Assembly (NCBI RefSeq): GCF_900109665.1 | Contig: NZ_FOAO01000019.1 | Span: forward strand, 36,917-100,916 | Source of the DNA: Blastococcus sp. DSM 46786 | GTDB taxonomy: Bacteria; Actinomycetota; Actinomycetes; Mycobacteriales; Geodermatophilaceae | DNA length: 64,000 nucleotides | Direction: 5' to 3' | Part shown: piece by piece, positions 43,846 to 57,706 of the stretch | How the letters are laid out: each line of letters opens with the position of its first letter | How positions within the stretch are numbered: position 1 is the first letter of the stretch | Program-made: the position numbers and the translations under genes | Notes under the pieces: model-generated | Told to the model about the DNA's origin: nothing | What the model saw: the letters and a program-made list of their open reading frames with translations, nothing else | Database searches by the model: none

Positions 43846-44928
43846 GTGTTCCGGACGAGGCGTGCCCTGGCCGACGGCCGGGAGATCCTCTACTTCGACG
43901 CACGAGCCGTGGCCCGCGACGCCGTGGACGGCCGCGACCTGCCCGCCGTCGCCACCCGCTCGCAGCGGCGGTTCGACCCGCTGCTCGGCGAGTGGGTCGT
44001 CGTCGCCGCGCACCGGCAGACGCGGACCTTCCTGCCCCCGGCCGACCAGTGCCCGCTGTGCCCCTCCCGGCCCGGCCGGCCGACCGAGGTGCCCGAGAGC
44101 GACTACCAGGTGGTCGTCCTCGAGAACCGGTTCGCGTCGCTGGCCACCGACGTCGACCGGGACGTGCCGACCGCGGCGCCCGGCAACCCGCTCGCGGAGC
44201 GGCGGCCCGGGCTGGGCCGCTGCGAGGTCGTCTGCTTCACCAGCGAGCACGACCGCGACTTCGCCCAGCTCGACCGGGACCGGACGCGGCTGGTCGTCGA
44301 CGTGTGGGCCGAACGCACCGCCGAGCTCTCGGCGCTCGAGGGCGTCGAGCACGTCTTCTGCTTCGAGAACCACGGCGAGGAGATCGGGGTGACCCTCGAC
44401 CACCCCCACGGCCAGGTCTACGCCTATCCGTTCGTGCCGCCCCGGGTGGAGCGGGTGCTCACCTCGGCACGGCGGCACCGGGCCGCCACCGGACGCGGGC
44501 TCTTCGCCGACGTGCTCGCGGCCGAGCGGAGCGGCCCCCGGGTGGTCGCCGCCGACGAGCACTGGACGGCGTTCGTGCCGGCGGCCGCGCGCTGGCCCTA
44601 CGAGGTGCAGCTGTTCCCCACCCGCCAGGTGCCCGACCTCCCCGCGCTCGACGACGCCGAGCGGGACGCCCTCGCCGAGGTGTACCTGGACCTCCTCGGC
44701 CGCTTCGCGCACCGCTTCGACACCCCGATGCCCTACATCGCCTCCTGGAACCAGGCGCCCGTGCACGAGGGCCGCGAGGAGTGGTGGTTGCACCTGCAGC
44801 TGTTCTCGCTGCGCCGGGCGCCGGGCAAGCTGAAGTACCTGGCCGGCTCCGAGTCGGGCATGGGGGCCTTCATCACCGACACCGATCCCGAGGACGTCGC
44901 CGAGCAGCTGCGGGCCGTGACCTGGTGA
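43846..44928 (+). CDS. galT: Galactose-1-phosphate uridylyltransferase
   Basis: 360 residues. CPLCPSRPG is the N-terminal zinc-type pair, VVLENRFASL is conserved, and the HPH nucleophile motif is LDHPHGQVYAYPF. The C-terminal NQAPVHEGREEWWLHLQLF holds the second metal site. It exchanges UMP between UDP-glucose and galactose-1-phosphate in the Leloir pathway. GTG 43846 (MFRTRRALADG) was chosen because GGGGAGG lies about 9 bases upstream; GTG 43777 would add 23 unconserved residues. It is coupled to galK by a GTGA overlap. Confidence 0.93.
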   Translation: MFRTRRALADGREILYFDARAVARDAVDGRDLPAVATRSQRRFDPLLGEWVVVAAHRQTRTFLPPADQCPLCPSRPGRPTEVPESDYQVVVLENRFASLATDVDRDVPTAAPGNPLAERRPGLGRCEVVCFTSEHDRDFAQLDRDRTRLVVDVWAERTAELSALEGVEHVFCFENHGEEIGVTLDHPHGQVYAYPFVPPRVERVLTSARRHRAATGRGLFADVLAAERSGPRVVAADEHWTAFVPAAARWPYEVQLFPTRQVPDLPALDDAERDALAEVYLDLLGRFAHRFDTPMPYIASWNQAPVHEGREEWWLHLQLFSLRRAPGKLKYLAGSESGMGAFITDTDPEDVAEQLRAVTW

Positions 44929-46091
44929 CGGCGGAGCGGGCCGGTAACCGTGCCGCCGAGGCCTTCGCCGAGCGGTTCGGCGGGCTCCCCGAGGGGGTCT
45001 GGGTGGCGCCGGGGCGGGTCAACGTCATCGGTGAGCACACCGACTACAACGGCGGCCACGTGCTGCCCATCGCGCTGCCGCACACGACGCGCGCCGCCGT
45101 CAGCCGGCGGGACGACGGCCGGCTGGTCCTGCGCTCGCTGCAGCACCCCGACGACGACGCCGACGTCGCCGTCGCCGACCTGGAGCCGGGCACCCCCTCG
45201 GGCTGGGCCGGCTACGCGGCCGGGGTCGTGCACCAGGTGGCCGGCTCGGCACCGGGTGGGCTGAGCGTCCTGGTGGACGGCGACGTGCCGGCCGGGGCCG
45301 GGCTGTCCTCGTCGGCCGCGCTGGAGTGCGCCGTCGCCCTGGCCCTGCGCGACCTGCTGGACCTCGACCTCGGCCCCGGCGACCTGGTGGACGTCGCGCG
45401 GCGCGCCGAGAACGACTTCGCCGGCGCCCCGACCGGGATCCTCGACCAGTCGGCGTCGGTGCTCTGCACGGAAGGGCACGCGCTGTTCCTCGACACCCGC
45501 GACCGCAGCAGCGAGCAGGTGCCCTTCGACCTGGCCGCCGCCGGTCTGGCGCTGCTCGTGCTCGACAGCGGCACGACGCACCACCACGCCGCCTCCGGCT
45601 ACGGCGACCGGCGCCGCGAGTGCGAGGAGGCGGCCGCCCGGCTGGGGGTCGACCTGCTGCGCGAGGTGCCCGACGTCGCCGCGCTCGACGCCCTCGCCGA
45701 CGGCACTCCCGAGGGCGGGCGGCTGCACCGGCGGGCGCGGCACGTGGTCACCGAGGACGCCCGGGTGCTGCAGGTGGTCGGGGCGCTGCGCTCGGGCGCC
45801 GTCCCCCGGTCGATCGGCCCGCTGCTCACCGAGGGCCACGCGTCGCTGCGCGACGACTTCGAGGTCTCGGTGCCGCTGCTGGACGCCTGCGTGGAGGCCG
45901 CCGTGGCCGCCGGCGCCCACGGCGCGCGGATGGTGGGCGGCGGCTTCGGCGGCAGCGCGATCGCGCTCGTCGAGGCCGACGCCGTCGACGCCGTCACCGC
46001 CGCCGTCGCCGACCGGTTCGCCCGCGAGGGCGCCCCCGCCCCCCGCTCCTTCGTCGCCGTCCCGTCCGCCGGGGCCCGGCGGCTGCGCTGA
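44925..46091 (+). CDS. galK: Galactokinase
   Basis: 388 residues of the GHMP kinase family. The galactokinase signature GRVNVIGEHTDYNGGHVLPIAL lies near residue 27, the ATP loop is PAGAGLSSSAALECAVALAL, and GGGFGGSAIALV is the C-terminal GHMP motif. It phosphorylates galactose at C1 for GalT. It is the second gene of a galTK operon; galE is not in the window. Confidence 0.95.
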   Translation: MTAERAGNRAAEAFAERFGGLPEGVWVAPGRVNVIGEHTDYNGGHVLPIALPHTTRAAVSRRDDGRLVLRSLQHPDDDADVAVADLEPGTPSGWAGYAAGVVHQVAGSAPGGLSVLVDGDVPAGAGLSSSAALECAVALALRDLLDLDLGPGDLVDVARRAENDFAGAPTGILDQSASVLCTEGHALFLDTRDRSSEQVPFDLAAAGLALLVLDSGTTHHHAASGYGDRRRECEEAAARLGVDLLREVPDVAALDALADGTPEGGRLHRRARHVVTEDARVLQVVGALRSGAVPRSIGPLLTEGHASLRDDFEVSVPLLDACVEAAVAAGAHGARMVGGGFGGSAIALVEADAVDAVTAAVADRFAREGAPAPRSFVAVPSAGARRLR

Positions 46092-46134
46092 GCGCACCGC
46101 CCGGTGGGCGAGCGGGCCGGGGTTCCCCGGAGGT

Positions 46135-46836
46135 CTACCGGGCCGCGCGGGAGATGGCCGCCGCGGCGTCGAGCACGGCGCCGACGACCTCGGGGCTCGG
46201 CCGGCGGCCGAGCCGCTCCACCGGGCCGGAGATGGACACCGCGCCGAGCACCGTGCCGGTGGCGTCGCGGACCGGTGCCGACAGCGAGGCGACGCCGGCC
46301 TCGCGCTCGGCCACGCTGTGCGCCCAGCCGCGCCGCCGGACGTCGAGCAGCGTGCGCGCCGTGAAGCTCGCCGACGGCAGCAGGCGGGTCACCTCGTCGG
46401 CGGGCATGAACGCCAGCAGGGCGTGCGCCGCCGACCCCGCCGTCATCGGCAGTCGGGCGCCGACCGGGACGGTGTCCCGCAGGCCGCTGGTGCGCTCCGC
46501 CGCGGAGACGCACACGCGGGTGGCGCCGTCGCGCACGTAGAACTGCGCGCTCTCGCCGGTCGCGTCGCGCAGCGTGACCAGGTGGCGCGCGGCGATCTCG
46601 CCGATGTCGGCGGTGCCCCGCCCCAGCTCGGCGAGCGCCGGCCCCGGCGCCCAGCTGCCGCTGTCGGTGCGCCGGACGAGGCGGTGCCCCTCGAGCGCGA
46701 CGGCCAGCCGGTGGGCCGTCGCCCGGGGCAGGCCGGTGCGCGCGACGAGCTCGGCGAGGGTTGCCGGCTCGTGCGCGACGGCGTGCAGGATCGACACCGC
46801 TTTGTCCAGAACCGCGACCGGGTTAGGCTGTCCCAC
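46135..46836 (-). CDS. IclR-family regulator divergent from leuCD (LtbR/NdgR type)
   Basis: 233 residues. The N-terminal winged helix is AVLDKAVSILHAVAHEPATLAELVARTGLPRATAHRLAVALEGHRLV, and the C-terminal effector domain ends SAPVRDATGTVLGAVSISGP. Divergent placement 73 bases from leuC matches Rv2989, LtbR of Corynebacterium and NdgR of Streptomyces, which control leuCD. It is therefore the likely regulator of leuCD. The start is a GTG, and the codon itself lies in a possible dyad operator. Confidence 0.9.
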   Translation of the reverse strand: MGQPNPVAVLDKAVSILHAVAHEPATLAELVARTGLPRATAHRLAVALEGHRLVRRTDSGSWAPGPALAELGRGTADIGEIAARHLVTLRDATGESAQFYVRDGATRVCVSAAERTSGLRDTVPVGARLPMTAGSAAHALLAFMPADEVTRLLPSASFTARTLLDVRRRGWAHSVAEREAGVASLSAPVRDATGTVLGAVSISGPVERLGRRPSPEVVGAVLDAAAAISRAAR

Positions 46837-46867
46837 ACAGCAATACTCGCATCCCGAAGAGTGAGAC
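46830..46867. promoter_or_regulatory. Candidate IclR operator between iclR and leuC
   Basis: GTCCCAC (46830-46836) and GTGAGAC (46861-46867) form a dyad with one mismatch, and ACTC (46845-46848) and GAGT (46859-46862) lie inside it. The site overlaps the start of the regulator and lies 43 bases upstream of leuC. This is a visual candidate only. Confidence 0.35.
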
Positions 46868-46909
46868 AGTCAACTCGGGATCGACCAGTCACCCGAAGGG
46901 GACGAGCCC

Positions 46910-48316
<1,407 letters not shown>

Positions 48317-48320
48317 CGCC

Positions 48321-48941
48321 ATGGACGCCTTCACCACGCACACCGGCACCGTCGCGCCGCTGCGCCGCAGCGCCGTCGACACCGACCAGATCATCCCGGC
48401 CGAGTACCTCAAGCGGATCACCCGCACCGGGTTCGAGGACGGCCTCTTCGTCGCCTGGCGCACGAACGAGCCGGACTTCGTGCTCAACAAGCCGGAGTTC
48501 GCGGATGCCTCGATCCTGGTCGCCGGGCCCGACTTCGGCACCGGTTCGTCCCGCGAGCACGCCGTCTGGGCGCTGCTGGACGGCGGCTTCCGCGTGGTCA
48601 TCAGCTCGCGGTTCGCCGACATCTTCAAGAACAACTCGACCAAGGCCGGGCTGCTCACCGTCGTCCTGCCCCAGGCCGAGGTGGAGGCGCTCTGGGCCGC
48701 CGCCGAAGCCGACCCCACCACGCAGGTGACCGTCGACCTGCAGGCCAAGCAGATCACCTACTCCCCGGGGGGCGGTCAGAGCACGACGGTGCCGTTCGAC
48801 GCCGACGACTACACCCGCTGGCGGCTGCTGGAGGGGCTCGACGACGTCGGCCTCACCGAGCGGCACCTCGCCGACGTCGAGGCCTACGAGGCCCGCCGCC
48901 CCGCCTGGCTGCCGAAGGCGCTCCCCGCGATCCCGGCCTAG
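48321..48941 (+). CDS. leuD: Isopropylmalate dehydratase small subunit
   Basis: 206 residues. [25 protein letters not shown] and [34 protein letters not shown] are the swivel-domain signatures of LeuD. It completes the LeuCD enzyme. In mycobacteria hupB follows leuD; here a palindrome and then convergent mutT1 follow instead. Confidence 0.97.
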   Translation: MDAFTTHTGTVAPLRRSAVDTDQIIPAEYLKRITRTGFEDGLFVAWRTNEPDFVLNKPEFADASILVAGPDFGTGSSREHAVWALLDGGFRVVISSRFADIFKNNSTKAGLLTVVLPQAEVEALWAAAEADPTTQVTVDLQAKQITYSPGGGQSTTVPFDADDYTRWRLLEGLDDVGLTERHLADVEAYEARRPAWLPKALPAIPA

Positions 48942-48951
48942 CTGCCCCTGG

Positions 48952-49009
48952 GCATAGGAAGCTCTACCTGCGGATCCGGGCCCCGAACCGCAGGAAAAGC
49001 TTCCTATGC
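48952..49009. terminator. Long palindrome between leuD and mutT1
   Basis: GCATAGGAAGCT (48952-48963) and AGCTTCCTATGC (48998-49009) are perfect 12-base inverted repeats; CCTGCGG and CCGCAGG pair inside. The element starts 10 bases after leuD and touches the stop codon of mutT1, so it can end both convergent transcripts. Its arms are more AT-rich than the surroundings. Confidence 0.75.
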
Positions 49010-49919
49010 TCACTCGGGCGCGTCCGGGTCGGGCTCGAAGTCCCGGTAGTAGTCGGCCACCAGCGCCCCCCGCCGGCCGCCCAGGGCCCACACGCTGCCC
49101 TTGGCGGCCGGCGGCGGCAGGCCGGGGACGCCGTGCCCGTGCACGCCGAGCGCCTGCAGCAGCGACGGGATGACCCCGCCCTGGCTGCACAGCACGGTGA
49201 CCCCGTTCCCCCGGTGCCCGAGCACCTGCTCGAGGGCGGCCAGCGTCGCCTTCGGGTCGTCCGCGAAGCACTCCTCGCCGAACTCCGGCCGGTCGTGCAC
49301 GGCCAGGCCCACGCGCTCCGCGAGGGGCTCCACCGTCGAGCGGCACCGCAGCGGCGGGGCCGAGGTCACCGCGCCCGGGTGGAAGTACGGCAGCGCCCCG
49401 GCCAGCCGCTGCGCCTGCCGCCCGCCCTTGGCGTCCAGCGGCCGCAGTTCGTCGGGGCCGTCGAACTCCTGCTTGCTCCCCGCGCGGCCGTGGCGCACCA
49501 GCAGCACGGCGACCTCGCGGGGGACGTCGGTGCGGGCGGCGTCGGTGACCACCAGCCGGTCGTGGTCGTGGGTCACCTGCGCGGCGGCCTCCTCGGGGGG
49601 GAGCCAGCGCAGCTCGTCGACCTCGTCGTTGGCCACGAAGCTGCCGCCCACGCAGCGCATCGCCCAGTAGTCGACGCGCTTGGGCGCCCCGTCGACGACG
49701 TAGCGCGTCGTGGGGCAGCGGCGCCCGGCGACGACCTCCAGGCCCGTCTCCTCGACCACCTCGCGGCAGGCCGCCTGGAGGGGGTGCTCGCCGGCGTCCA
49801 GCTTGCCCTTGGGCAGCGACCAGTCGTCGTAGCGGGCGCGGTGGACGACGGCGACCTCGATCCCGTCGCCGTCGGCCGGCCGCCAGACGACGCCGCCCGC
49901 GGCGACGACGGTGCGGCGT

Positions 49920-49936
<17 letters not shown>
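49010..49936 (-). CDS. mutT1: MutT1-type Nudix hydrolase with histidine-phosphatase domain
   Basis: 308 residues in two domains. The Nudix box is [25 protein letters not shown] (about 43-67), and a histidine phosphatase follows with [10 protein letters not shown] near 143. Mycobacterial MutT1 has the same layout and hydrolyses 8-oxo-(d)GTP and diadenosine polyphosphates. Its start overlaps the end of ppk by 17 bases on the same strand, so the two are co-transcribed. Confidence 0.92.
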
Positions 49937-51992
<2,056 letters not shown>

Positions 51993-51996
51993 TCCC

Positions 51997-52644
51997 TCAT
52001 CGTGCCGTACCGATCCGGCTCGCGAGCAGCGGCGAAGCCCGCACCAGCCCGGTCGTGCACGGACCGGCCCCGAGCCCGAGAACCGCCCGCAGGTCGGCGG
52101 GGACGTCGACGTCGCGCCGCAGCCCGGGCCACGCGCCGGTCAGCCGCACCGCTCCCTCGATCTCGTGGGCGTGCGCCGAACCGCGCCCGAACCGCGGGTG
52201 CAGCGGCACGCCGGCGGCGGTCAGCAGCGTGGTCCCCGTTCCCTGGGCGTCGGCCACGAAGCAGCGGGGAGCCGCCTCCGCGGCCGCCAGCGCCGCGGCC
52301 AGCTCCTGGGGTCGCAGGGCGGGCAGGTCGGAGGAGAGGGCGGCCACGTGCGTGTTCCCGCTGCGCCGCGCACCGTGCTCCAGCGCGGGGTTGAGGCCGC
52401 GGTCGGGCTCGTCGGCGACGGCGGTGGCACCGAGGTCGCCCGCCAGCTCCGCGGACGCCGGTTCGTCGGTGACGACGACGACCGACCCCACCCGATCGCA
52501 GGCCAGCGCCGCGGCGACCGTGTCGGCGAGCAGGGCGAGGACCAGGGCGCGGTGGTCGCCGCCGGGGCCGGCGGTGAGCGGGCGCAGCCGGGTCTTGGCC
52601 GCGACGAGGCGCTTCGCCGGGACGACGACCGACCACCTGGACAC
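51997..52644 (-). CDS. fbiD: Phosphoenolpyruvate/2-phospholactate guanylyltransferase (coenzyme F420 synthesis)
   Basis: 215 residues. [20 protein letters not shown] is the nucleotidyltransferase N terminus of the CofC/FbiD family, followed by [17 protein letters not shown] and [11 protein letters not shown] (metal Asp). It makes the GTP-activated phosphoenolpyruvate (or phospholactate) used to start F420 synthesis; in mycobacteria the substrate is phosphoenolpyruvate. The other fbi genes are not in the window. It is the first gene of the fbiD-ppk-mutT1 group and is divergent from plsC. Confidence 0.88.
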   Translation of the reverse strand: MSRWSVVVPAKRLVAAKTRLRPLTAGPGGDHRALVLALLADTVAAALACDRVGSVVVVTDEPASAELAGDLGATAVADEPDRGLNPALEHGARRSGNTHVAALSSDLPALRPQELAAALAAAEAAPRCFVADAQGTGTTLLTAAGVPLHPRFGRGSAHAHEIEGAVRLTGAWPGLRRDVDVPADLRAVLGLGAGPCTTGLVRASPLLASRIGTAR

Positions 52645-52759
52645 GGCCCCACAATGTCAGCACCCGGTGGCGCGCGACCCCGTCGGACCGGACCCGGTGG
52701 TCCGGGTCCGGCGGGACGGGTCGATCATGGGCTGGCTCGAGGCAGAGGGAGGCGGGTCG

Positions 52760-53581
52760 GTGACGGAGGAGACGTCCCCGCGCGGTGCGGGCGCCGACGG
52801 GGGACCGGGCGCCCGGCCGGAGGGCAGGTGGCGCACCCGGGGGCGCATCCCGTTCGCCCTCTGGCTGTGCATCCTGGTGATCTACCCGGTGGCGTCCCTG
52901 CTGTTCCGGCTCCGCTACCGCCACCTCGAGCGCATCCCCGTGCGTGGACCGGTCCTGCTCGTGGTCAACCACGTGTCGGTGCTCGACCCGCTGGCCTGCG
53001 CCCGCCTCGTGTTCGACCGCGGGCGCATCCCGCACTTCCTGGCCAAGGAGGCGGTCTTCAAGGGGCTGGCCGGGACGATCCTGCGGGCCGCGGGGCAGAT
53101 CCCGGTGGCCCGGTACTCGTCGGCCGCCCGGGGTTCCCTCGACGCGGCGCGGGCCGACCTGCAGGCCGGCGGCATCGTGGTGATCTACCCCGAGGGGTCG
53201 GTGACGCGGGACCCGGCGTGGTGGCCCATGAAGGCCCGCACGGGTGCGGCGCACCTGGCGCTCACCAGCGACGCCGTCGTCGTCCCGGTGGCCCAGTGGG
53301 GCCCGCAGCGGGTGCACGACTACCACACCAAGAAGCTGCACCTGCGGCTCCGCGTGCCCGCCGACCACCTGGTCGGCGAGCCGATCGACCTCTCGGCCCT
53401 GCGGGCCGAGGTCCGGGCCGGCCGGCCGCTGGACACCCCTCTGCTGCGGGAGACGACCGACCTGATGATGACCCGGGTGCGCCACCAGCTCGCCGAGCTG
53501 CGGGGCGAGCCCGCCCCGGCCGCCGTCCACCCCGGACCGGGCCGCCCGCGCCCCGACGGCGTCGCGGGGAGCGCCGCGTGA
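52760..53581 (+). CDS. plsC: 1-acylglycerol-3-phosphate acyltransferase (PlsC-like)
   Basis: About 273 residues. One hydrophobic helix ([20 protein letters not shown]) precedes the acyltransferase motifs [10 protein letters not shown] (NHx4D), [18 protein letters not shown] and [11 protein letters not shown], with [10 protein letters not shown]. It forms phosphatidic acid. GTG 52760 was chosen for the RBS GAGGGAGG 7 bases upstream; ATG 52727 would add 11 residues. GTGA overlap with gpsA, which makes the glycerol-3-phosphate backbone. Confidence 0.87.
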   Translation: MTEETSPRGAGADGGPGARPEGRWRTRGRIPFALWLCILVIYPVASLLFRLRYRHLERIPVRGPVLLVVNHVSVLDPLACARLVFDRGRIPHFLAKEAVFKGLAGTILRAAGQIPVARYSSAARGSLDAARADLQAGGIVVIYPEGSVTRDPAWWPMKARTGAAHLALTSDAVVVPVAQWGPQRVHDYHTKKLHLRLRVPADHLVGEPIDLSALRAEVRAGRPLDTPLLRETTDLMMTRVRHQLAELRGEPAPAAVHPGPGRPRPDGVAGSAA

Positions 53582-54573
53582 CACGGGCGGCGGTGCTGGG
53601 CGCCGGTTCCTGGGGCACCACGTTCGCCAAGGTGCTCGCCGACGCCGGCTGCGACGTCCGGCTGCACGCGCGCCGGCCCGAGCTGGTGCAGGCCATCAGC
53701 GACCGGCGCGAGAACCCCGACTACCTCCCGGGCGTGCGCCTGCCCGACAGGCTGCGGGCGACGGTGGACCCGGCCGACGCGCTGGACGACGCCGAGGTGG
53801 TCGTGCTGGCGGTCCCGTCGCAGACGCTGCGCGGCAACCTGACGGAGTGGCGCGAGCTGCTGCCGCCGGACGCCACGCTGCTGTCGCTCATGAAGGGCAT
53901 CGAGCTCGGCAGCACCAAGCGCATGAGCGAGGTCATCTGCGAGGTCACCGGCTCCGGGACGGGGCAGGTGGCTGCGCTGTCGGGCCCCAACCTCGCCCGG
54001 GAGATCGCCGAGGAGCAGCCGGCCGCCACCGTCATCGCGTGCTCCGACCCCGACCGCGCCGCGGTGCTGCAGGCGGCGTGCCACACCCGCTACTTCCGGC
54101 CCTACACCAACCCGGACGTCGTCGGCTGCGAGCTGGGCGGAGCGGTGAAGAACGTCATCGCGCTGGCCGCCGGGATCGCGGAAGGGCTCGGCTTCGGCGA
54201 CAACACCCGCGCGTCGCTGATCACCCGCGGGCTGGCCGAGACAGCCAGGCTGGGCCTCGTGCTGGGCGCCGAGCTGACGACCTTCGCGGGGCTGGCCGGT
54301 CTGGGCGACCTGGTGGCCACCTGCAGCTCGCCGCTGTCGCGCAACCGCACCTTCGGCGAGAAGCTCGGCCGCGGCATGACCCTGGAGCAGGTCCAGCAGA
54401 GCACCCGGCAGACTGCGGAGGGCGTGAAGAGCTGCCGCTCGGTGCTCGACCTCGCGCGGGCGCACGGCATCGACGTGCCCATCACCGAGGCCGTCGTCCG
54501 GGTGTGCCACGAGGGCGAGGCGCCGGCGCAGATGGTGCGGGAGATCATGTCGCGGGAGGCGAAGCCGGAGTGA
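53578..54573 (+). CDS. gpsA: Glycerol-3-phosphate dehydrogenase [NAD(P)+]
   Basis: 331 residues. [19 protein letters not shown] is the GxGxxG loop, [11 protein letters not shown] and the catalytic Lys segment [34 protein letters not shown] are the GpsA signatures. It reduces dihydroxyacetone phosphate to sn-glycerol-3-phosphate for phospholipids. Overlaps of four bases link it to plsC and to the cystathionine lyase gene. Confidence 0.96.
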   Translation: MTRAAVLGAGSWGTTFAKVLADAGCDVRLHARRPELVQAISDRRENPDYLPGVRLPDRLRATVDPADALDDAEVVVLAVPSQTLRGNLTEWRELLPPDATLLSLMKGIELGSTKRMSEVICEVTGSGTGQVAALSGPNLAREIAEEQPAATVIACSDPDRAAVLQAACHTRYFRPYTNPDVVGCELGGAVKNVIALAAGIAEGLGFGDNTRASLITRGLAETARLGLVLGAELTTFAGLAGLGDLVATCSSPLSRNRTFGEKLGRGMTLEQVQQSTRQTAEGVKSCRSVLDLARAHGIDVPITEAVVRVCHEGEAPAQMVREIMSREAKPE

Positions 54574-55700
54574 GCGAGTACGGGGACGGGACGCGGTCGG
54601 TGCGTGCGGGGGAGGACCCGGCGGTGCCGGGCGCGCCGCTGCGTCCCTCGCCGGTGTTCGCCGCGCCGTTCCACCTCGCCGACCAGCCGCCGCGGGCCGG
54701 TGGCGCCGATGCCTACGCGCGCACCGAGCAGCCCACGCTGCGGGCGTTCGAGGACGCTGTCGGCGAGCTCGACGGCGGGCGCTGCCTGTCCTTCGCCACC
54801 GGGATGGCCGCGCTCACCGCCGCCGTCCTGGCCTTCGTCCGGACCGGTGACCGCGTCGTCCTGCCCTCGGACGGCTACTACACGACCCGGCTGCTGGCCG
54901 CCGAGGAGCTGGCCCGCTTCGGGATCGACGTGCAGTACGTGCCGACGCCGGAGATCGAGCGGGTGGCCGCCGGCGGCGGGCTGGCCGGGGCGCGCATGGT
55001 CCTGCTGGAGACGCCGAGCAACCCGCAGCTGGACGTCTGCGACATCGCGGCGGTGGCCGGGGCCGCGCACGCGGCCGGCGCCCTCGTGGCCGTCGACAAC
55101 ACCACCGCGACCCCGCTGGGCCAGCGGCCGCTCGCCCTCGGGGCCGACCTCACCGTGGGCAGCGACACCAAGGCACTGACGGGGCACAGCGACCTGCTGC
55201 TCGGGCACGTGTCGATGACCGACGACGAGCTCCACGCCCGGGTGAAGGGCTTCCGGGACCGCACCGGCAGCACACCGGGACCGTTCGAGGCGTGGCTGGG
55301 GCACCGCTCCATGAGCACGCTCGATCTCCGACTGGCCCGGCAGGCGGCGAACGCGGCGGCGGTCGCCGAGGTGCTCGCCGGCCACCCCGCCGTCACGAAC
55401 CTGCGGTGGCCGTGGCGCGCCGGCGACCCCTCGTTCGGGCTGGCTGCCCGCCAGATGCTGCGCCCCAACGGCGTCGTCTCCGCCGAGCTGCCCGACGAGG
55501 CCGCCGTCTCCCGGCTGCTGGGGGCCAGCCGGCTGTGGGCGGCGGCGACCAGCTTCGGCGGCGTGCACAGCACGATCGACCGGCGGGCCCAGTGGGGCGG
55601 GGACGCCGTCCCGGAGGGCTTCGTGCGGCTGTCCTGCGGCATCGAGGACACCGCGGACCTGGTCGCCGACCTATCCCGCGCGCTCGACGCGCTCGGCTGA
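54570..55700 (+). CDS. Cystathionine gamma-lyase-type PLP enzyme
   Basis: 376 residues of the Cys/Met metabolism PLP family. The pattern includes [63 protein letters not shown], the PLP Lys in [17 protein letters not shown] and [18 protein letters not shown]. It probably splits cystathionine or cysteine; gamma-synthase activity cannot be excluded. It is translationally coupled to gpsA, with no obvious metabolic link. It overlaps the convergent pcs-like gene by 30 bases. Confidence 0.85.
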   Translation: MSEYGDGTRSVRAGEDPAVPGAPLRPSPVFAAPFHLADQPPRAGGADAYARTEQPTLRAFEDAVGELDGGRCLSFATGMAALTAAVLAFVRTGDRVVLPSDGYYTTRLLAAEELARFGIDVQYVPTPEIERVAAGGGLAGARMVLLETPSNPQLDVCDIAAVAGAAHAAGALVAVDNTTATPLGQRPLALGADLTVGSDTKALTGHSDLLLGHVSMTDDELHARVKGFRDRTGSTPGPFEAWLGHRSMSTLDLRLARQAANAAAVAEVLAGHPAVTNLRWPWRAGDPSFGLAARQMLRPNGVVSAELPDEAAVSRLLGASRLWAAATSFGGVHSTIDRRAQWGGDAVPEGFVRLSCGIEDTADLVADLSRALDALG

Positions 55701-56471
55701 CGCGGACCGGCGGCGGGTGCCGGCCACCGTGAGCCAGATGCTCACGCCGAAGTAGTAGGCCAGGTACACCAGGCTCACCGCGACGACCACCGGGTGCGGG
55801 TCGGGGTACTGGACGATCAGCACGGCGAAGGCGACGAGCCAGACCGCCGCCAGCCCCAGGTTCACGCCCCGCAGCAGCTTGGTGCGCGACGGGTAGACGT
55901 ACTTGACCGGTACGAACACCAGCACGGTCAGGACGGCCAGCGCGATGCCGACGCCGGCGGTGCCGACGTCCAGGACGATCGCGTAGAAGGCCACCACGTT
56001 CCAGTAGCTCGGGAAGCCGAGGAAGTAGTGGTCCTCGGTCTTCGCGTCCACCCGGCAGAACTGGTAGCAGGAGGCGAGCAGCGGCAGCGCGGCGAGCACC
56101 CAGCCGAGCGCGCCACCGGGCAGCCGGTCGGTCGTCCAGAGCAGCACGATCGGGGCGAAGACGTAGGTCAGGTAGTCGACGATGTCGTCCATGCGGGCGC
56201 CGTCGAACCAGGGGATCGTCTCCTTGACCCGGAACCGCCGGGCCAGCATCCCGTCGGTGCCGTCGATGAACAGCGTCGCGAGGATGAGCCACAGGGCGGT
56301 CTCGACGGCGCCGTCGAAGGCCGCCAGGACGATGAGCAGGCCGAGCACCGAGCCGCTGGCGGTGTACAGGTGCACCGCCGTGCCGGCCAGGCGCAGTCCT
56401 CGGGAGTGCTCGGGCCCGTCGGTGGTGCGCGCGGCCCCGGGTGCGGTCTGGTGAGCTGGGTCGTCGGGCAC
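55671..56471 (-). CDS. pcs: CDP-alcohol phosphatidyltransferase, phosphatidylcholine synthase-like
   Basis: 266 residues with about eight membrane helices. The CDP-alcohol motif is [14 protein letters not shown]...[12 protein letters not shown] (D-x2-DG-x2-AR...G-x3-D-x3-D). [13 protein letters not shown] at the start, [15 protein letters not shown] and [12 protein letters not shown] near residues 155-195 resemble the Pcs group that joins CDP-diacylglycerol and choline. Geodermatophilaceae are known to contain phosphatidylcholine, which fits. Choline specificity is inferred. GTG start. Confidence 0.75.
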   Translation of the reverse strand: MPDDPAHQTAPGAARTTDGPEHSRGLRLAGTAVHLYTASGSVLGLLIVLAAFDGAVETALWLILATLFIDGTDGMLARRFRVKETIPWFDGARMDDIVDYLTYVFAPIVLLWTTDRLPGGALGWVLAALPLLASCYQFCRVDAKTEDHYFLGFPSYWNVVAFYAIVLDVGTAGVGIALAVLTVLVFVPVKYVYPSRTKLLRGVNLGLAAVWLVAFAVLIVQYPDPHPVVVAVSLVYLAYYFGVSIWLTVAGTRRRSASAERVERAG

Positions 56472-56569
56472 GGCGACGAGGCTGCCACACCGCGCCCGGC
56501 CCGGCGGACCGGCGCGTGCACCGACGTCGCGGCGGGGGCGGCGGCAGGCCCTCGGTTAGGGTCGCGTCG

Positions 56570-57706
56570 ATGAGCGGACAGCGGGGCAGGGTGCGGGTGG
56601 CGGTCGTCTTCGGCGGGCGCAGCGAGGAGCACGCCATCTCCTGCATCTCGGCCGGGAGCGTGATGGCCGCGCTGGACCCCGAGCGCTACGAGGTGGTCCC
56701 GGTGGGCATCGCCAAGGACGGGCGCTGGGTGCTGCCCGACCCCGGCCAGCGGCTGGCGCTGACCGACGGCGCGCTGCCCGAGGTCACCGGCGGCACGGCG
56801 GTCTCCCTCGTCGGCGACCCCGAGGCCCGCGGCCTCGCCGTCCTCGAGCCCGGCGCCGCGGTCGGGCGGGCGCTCACCGAGGTCGACGTGGTCTTCCCCG
56901 TCCTGCACGGGGCCTTCGGCGAGGACGGCACCGTACAGGGCCTGCTGGAGATGACCGGACTGCCCTACGTGGGCTCCGGGGTGTTCGCCAGCGCCGCCTC
57001 CATGGACAAGGAGTTCACCAAGAAGCTCCTCGCCGCGGCGGGCCTGCCGCAGGGCGACCACGTCATCCTGCGCGACGAGCACGGCGCGGTGTGCGCGGAC
57101 GCCGCCCTCCTCGGCGACGCCGAGCGCGAGCGCCTGGGCCTGCCGGTCTTCGTGAAGCCCGCCCGCGCCGGCTCGAGCATCGGCATCAGCAAGGTCACCG
57201 ACTGGGCGCAGTTCCCGGCGGCCGTCGCGGCGGCCGCGGCGGTCGACCCGAAGGTGGTCGTGGAGGCCGCCGTCCCCGGCCGGGAGATCGAGTGCGGCAT
57301 CCTCGCCGCGCGTGGCTCGGGGCTGCCCGAGGCGAGCCTGCCCGCCGAGATCCGGCTGCGGCCGGGCGTGGACTGGTACGACTTCGCCGCGAAGTACCTC
57401 GACGACGCCGCGGAGTTCGACATCCCGGCCGACCTCACCGCCGAGCAGCTCGCCGCCGTGCAGGACACCGCGCGCCGTGCCTACCTGGCGCTGGACTGCC
57501 GCGGGCTGGCCCGGGTCGACTTCTTCCTCGGCACCGGCCCCGACGGCGCGGACCGCCTGGTGATCAACGAGGTCAACACCATGCCCGGGTTCACGCCGAT
57601 CTCGATGTTCGCCCGCATGTGGGGCGCCACGGGGGTCGACTTCGGCGAGCTGGTGGACCGCCTCGTGAGCGGGGCGCTCGCCGGCGGCGCACGGCCGGGC
57701 CGGTGA
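56570..57706 (+). CDS. ddl: D-alanine--D-alanine ligase
   Basis: 378 residues of the ATP-grasp Ddl family. [20 protein letters not shown] is the N-terminal signature; the ATP-grasp core has [32 protein letters not shown] and the metal site [16 protein letters not shown]. It makes D-Ala-D-Ala for peptidoglycan. ATG 56570 was chosen at the conserved N terminus. GTGA overlap with the following lipoprotein gene. Confidence 0.95.
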   Translation: MSGQRGRVRVAVVFGGRSEEHAISCISAGSVMAALDPERYEVVPVGIAKDGRWVLPDPGQRLALTDGALPEVTGGTAVSLVGDPEARGLAVLEPGAAVGRALTEVDVVFPVLHGAFGEDGTVQGLLEMTGLPYVGSGVFASAASMDKEFTKKLLAAAGLPQGDHVILRDEHGAVCADAALLGDAERERLGLPVFVKPARAGSSIGISKVTDWAQFPAAVAAAAAVDPKVVVEAAVPGREIECGILAARGSGLPEASLPAEIRLRPGVDWYDFAAKYLDDAAEFDIPADLTAEQLAAVQDTARRAYLALDCRGLARVDFFLGTGPDGADRLVINEVNTMPGFTPISMFARMWGATGVDFGELVDRLVSGALAGGARPGR

